DNA of 18,136 nt, taken from assembly GCA_015658765.1 (NCBI GenBank), contig DQOE01000060.1:1-18136 (forward strand), given 5' to 3'. How positions within the stretch are numbered: the stretch's first letter is position 1; each line of letters starts with the position of its first letter. Below are positions 16,018 to 18,136 of the stretch, piece by piece. Source of the DNA: Verrucomicrobiota bacterium. GTDB taxonomy: Bacteria > Verrucomicrobiota > Verrucomicrobiia > Limisphaerales > UBA1096. The translations under genes and the position numbers were made by a program. The notes beneath the pieces were generated by a model, which saw nothing but the letters and a program-made list of their open reading frames with translations, ran no database searches and was not told the DNA's origin.

Positions 16018-16062
16018 ATGGGCGCTTGGCATTCAGGTTGCTCGAGGGCGACTGTATTTGTT

Positions 16063-18000
16063 ATGGGAAAAGTTTTAGGAATTGATTTAGGAACGACGAA
16101 CTCCTGCATGTCTGTCATGGACGGCGGCGAGCCGCTCGTGCTCGAGAATTCCGAGGGCCGTCGGACGACGCCTTCGGTGGTGGCGTTCGGCAAGGACGGC
16201 GAGCGCTTGGTCGGTGATGCAGCCAAGCGTCAGGCGGTGACCAACCCCAAGAACACCGTTTTCTCCATCAAGCGTTTCATAGGCCGCAAGTTCGACGAGG
16301 TCGGCGAGGAAACCAAGCGCGTTCCCTACAAGGTTGTGAAGGCTTCCAACGGAGACGCCGCCGTCGAGGTGGAGGTCAACGGGGAAACCAAGCAGTTCAG
16401 TCCACCGGAAATCTCAGCGATGATCCTGGGCAAACTCAAGGCCGACGCCGAGATGCGCCTGGGCGAAACGATCACCGAGGCCGTCATCACGGTGCCGGCC
16501 TATTACAACGACACCCAGCGTCAGGCCACCAAGGATGCCGGCAAGATCGCCGGTCTCGAGGTGTTGCGAATCATCAACGAGCCGACCGCTGCCTCGCTGG
16601 CTTACGGGCTCGACAAGAAGGCGGACCAAAACATCGCCGTGTTCGACCTTGGCGGCGGCACGTTTGATATTTCAGTGCTGGAGATTGGCGGCGGCGTGTT
16701 CGAGGTGAAAGCCACCAATGGCGACACCCAACTCGGCGGCGACGACTGGGACAACGCGGTCATCGACTGGGTGCTCGACAGCTTCAAGGAGGAGAACGGC
16801 ATGGATCTGCGGAACCAGCCCGACGCACTGCAGCGCATCAAGGAAGAGGCCGAGAAAGCCAAGATTTCCCTGTCCAGTTCCACGAGTTACGATCTGAACC
16901 TGCCGTTCATCACTGCGGACGCCAGCGGGCCAAAGCACATCAACCTTGCGTTGTCCCGCGCCAAGCTGGAGCAGTTGTGCGAGCCGCTGTTCGACCGGAT
17001 CAAAGGGCCGGTGGAGTCCTGCTTGAAGGACGCCGAGGTCGCTACATCCGACATCAAGGATCTTGTCCTGGTGGGCGGAATGACTCGCATGCCCAAGGTG
17101 GTCGAGACCGCCGAGGCCATCGTCGGCATGAAGCCCAATCAAGGCGTGAATCCTGACGAGGTGGTGGCGGTTGGCGCGGCCATCCAGGGCGGTGTCTTGA
17201 AGGGCGACGTGAAGGACGTCCTGCTGCTCGACGTCACGCCGCTCTCACTGGGCATCGAGACAATGGGCTCGGTGATGACCAAGCTCATCGAGCGCAACAC
17301 CACCATCCCGACCAAGAAATCGGAAATTTTCTCCACCGCCGCCGACAGCCAGCCCGCAGTGGACATCCACGTGCTGCAGGGCGAGCGCGAGTTCTCCAAC
17401 GACAACAAGAGCATCGGCAAATTCCAGTTGACCGACATTCCGCCCGCGCCGCGCGGCACCCCGCAGATCGAGGTGACGTTCGACATCGACGCCAACGGCA
17501 TCCTCAACGTCAGCGCCAAGGACCTCGGCACCGGCAAGGAGCAGAAGATCACCATCACCGCCAGCAGCGGCCTCTCCGAGGAGGACATCGAGAAGATGAA
17601 GCAGGACGCTGAGGCGCATGCCGACGAAGACAAGCAACGCCGCGAAGAGGTCGACCTGCGCAACAGCGCCGACAACCTGGCCTACCAGACTGAAAAGCTG
17701 CTCAAGGACAACGGCGACAAGATTTCCGGTGATAAAAAGAGCGCGCTCGAGGCGGCCAACAACGATCTCAAGGAGGCGTTGAAGGGCTCCGACACCAACG
17801 CGATCAAGGCCGCCACCGAGAAACTGCAGCAAGTGGTGCAGGACGCCTCCGCCGATATTTACAAGGCCGCGCAGGAAGCCCAGGCAGCCGGCGGCGCGGA
17901 GCCGGGCGGCGACGCTGCCCCGGCCGGCGATGATGAACTGGCCAAGAAAGACGAGGGGCCGATCATCGACGCCGAGGTCGTGGAGGAAAAGGCGAACTAG
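16063..18000 (+). CDS. dnaK: Molecular chaperone DnaK (Hsp70)
   Basis: A 645-residue Hsp70 that binds exposed hydrophobic peptide segments in an ATP cycle driven by DnaJ and GrpE. The ATPase domain shows [12 protein letters not shown] at 4-15, the [11 protein letters not shown] block, [16 protein letters not shown], and [13 protein letters not shown]. The linker [16 protein letters not shown] leads into the substrate-binding domain and then the helical lid. The tail ends in [14 protein letters not shown], similar to the usual DnaK end. I chose ATG 16063 because the family begins M-(G)-K-V-(I/L)-GIDLGTTNS; the in-frame ATG at 16018 would add [15 protein letters not shown], which is not conserved. 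No good ribosome site is present. grpE and dnaJ are not adjacent; groES follows 105 bases later. Confidence 0.98.
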   Translation: MGKVLGIDLGTTNSCMSVMDGGEPLVLENSEGRRTTPSVVAFGKDGERLVGDAAKRQAVTNPKNTVFSIKRFIGRKFDEVGEETKRVPYKVVKASNGDAAVEVEVNGETKQFSPPEISAMILGKLKADAEMRLGETITEAVITVPAYYNDTQRQATKDAGKIAGLEVLRIINEPTAASLAYGLDKKADQNIAVFDLGGGTFDISVLEIGGGVFEVKATNGDTQLGGDDWDNAVIDWVLDSFKEENGMDLRNQPDALQRIKEEAEKAKISLSSSTSYDLNLPFITADASGPKHINLALSRAKLEQLCEPLFDRIKGPVESCLKDAEVATSDIKDLVLVGGMTRMPKVVETAEAIVGMKPNQGVNPDEVVAVGAAIQGGVLKGDVKDVLLLDVTPLSLGIETMGSVMTKLIERNTTIPTKKSEIFSTAADSQPAVDIHVLQGEREFSNDNKSIGKFQLTDIPPAPRGTPQIEVTFDIDANGILNVSAKDLGTGKEQKITITASSGLSEEDIEKMKQDAEAHADEDKQRREEVDLRNSADNLAYQTEKLLKDNGDKISGDKKSALEAANNDLKEALKGSDTNAIKAATEKLQQVVQDASADIYKAAQEAQAAGGAEPGGDAAPAGDDELAKKDEGPIIDAEVVEEKAN

Positions 18001-18057
18001 GATTTTAGCCGCGCTTGGCCGGGACCGGGTGGTTCCGACTTTCCGGCGCGACAAACT

Positions 18058-18076
18058 TTCCCGCCTCGTGCGGGAA
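18058..18076. promoter_or_regulatory. Perfect hairpin in the dnaK-groES gap
   Basis: TTCCCGC and GCGGGAA form a perfect 7-bp stem with the 5-base loop CTCGT, 29 bases before the groES start. No T run follows, so it is a poor intrinsic terminator. It is not CIRCE. It may be a stability or processing structure in a dnaK-groES transcript, or an operator for an unknown regulator. Confidence 0.55.
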
Positions 18077-18105
18077 CACCAAAACAAGTTAGATAAAAAA
18101 CAAAC

Positions 18106-18136
18106 ATGGCACTAAAACTAAAACCGCTCGGAGATC
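18106..18136 (+). CDS. groES: Co-chaperonin GroES, first ten codons, cut by window end
   Basis: Only M-A-L-K-L-K-P-L-G-D is visible before the window ends. This matches the conserved start of the 10-kDa co-chaperonin (..KPLGDRV..), which caps the GroEL folding chamber. The leader is A-rich (AGATAAAAAACAAAC) without a ribosome site. groEL would be expected just downstream. Ten residues are few, but the KPLGD motif together with dnaK next door makes the call good. Confidence 0.8.
   Translation, partial: MALKLKPLGD

Noticed and set aside
16018..16062. DnaK start at the upstream in-frame ATG
   Set aside because: The 15 extra residues are not conserved in Hsp70, whose start [14 protein letters not shown] fits 16063. 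It lies very close to the likely transcription start.

Overview
The window looks like core chromosome of a GC-rich bacterium, most likely Verrucomicrobiota or a relative in the PVC group. That assignment is an inference from the protein sequences (a DUF151 bifunctional-nuclease-type protein, the NusA/IF2 style, GH88, MoxR) and from the near absence of Shine-Dalgarno sites; no rRNA or other marker is present to prove it.

Left part (1-6238, + strand): the 3' end of a DUF151 protein is followed by holA (DNA polymerase III delta). After a 115-base gap come an SDR oxidoreductase, a GH88-type unsaturated uronyl hydrolase, an old yellow enzyme-type flavin oxidoreductase and an EgtD-like SAM methyltransferase. 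These four are separated by 3, 6 and 16 bases, so they are probably one transcription unit for sugar/uronate-derived or small-molecule metabolism.

Middle part (6235-14703, - strand): a long translation/RNA operon reads nusA, infB, rbfA, nrnA-like DHH phosphoesterase, truB, ribF, moxR. It ends in a decayed ClC chloride channel gene that has lost its whole transmembrane core and keeps only its N-terminal helices and last CBS domain. truB and ribF start inside the stop codon of the gene before them (ATGA and GTGA overlaps). rimP, the usual first gene, is not upstream of nusA; instead a 270-base divergent intergenic region separates nusA from an unrecognised membrane protein.

Right part (14974-18136, + strand): the membrane protein, an AT-rich promoter region, dnaK, and the first ten codons of groES, with a perfect hairpin between dnaK and groES.

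The most striking signal is not a gene. A perfect palindrome with core TTGGCCAA, extended in its best copies to CGCTTGGCCAAGCG or 16 bp, occurs 18 times by hand count where well under one is expected. It lies in intergenic DNA and inside genes in all three reading frames, so it is a DNA-level signal comparable in style to cyanobacterial HIP1. Its function is unknown to me.
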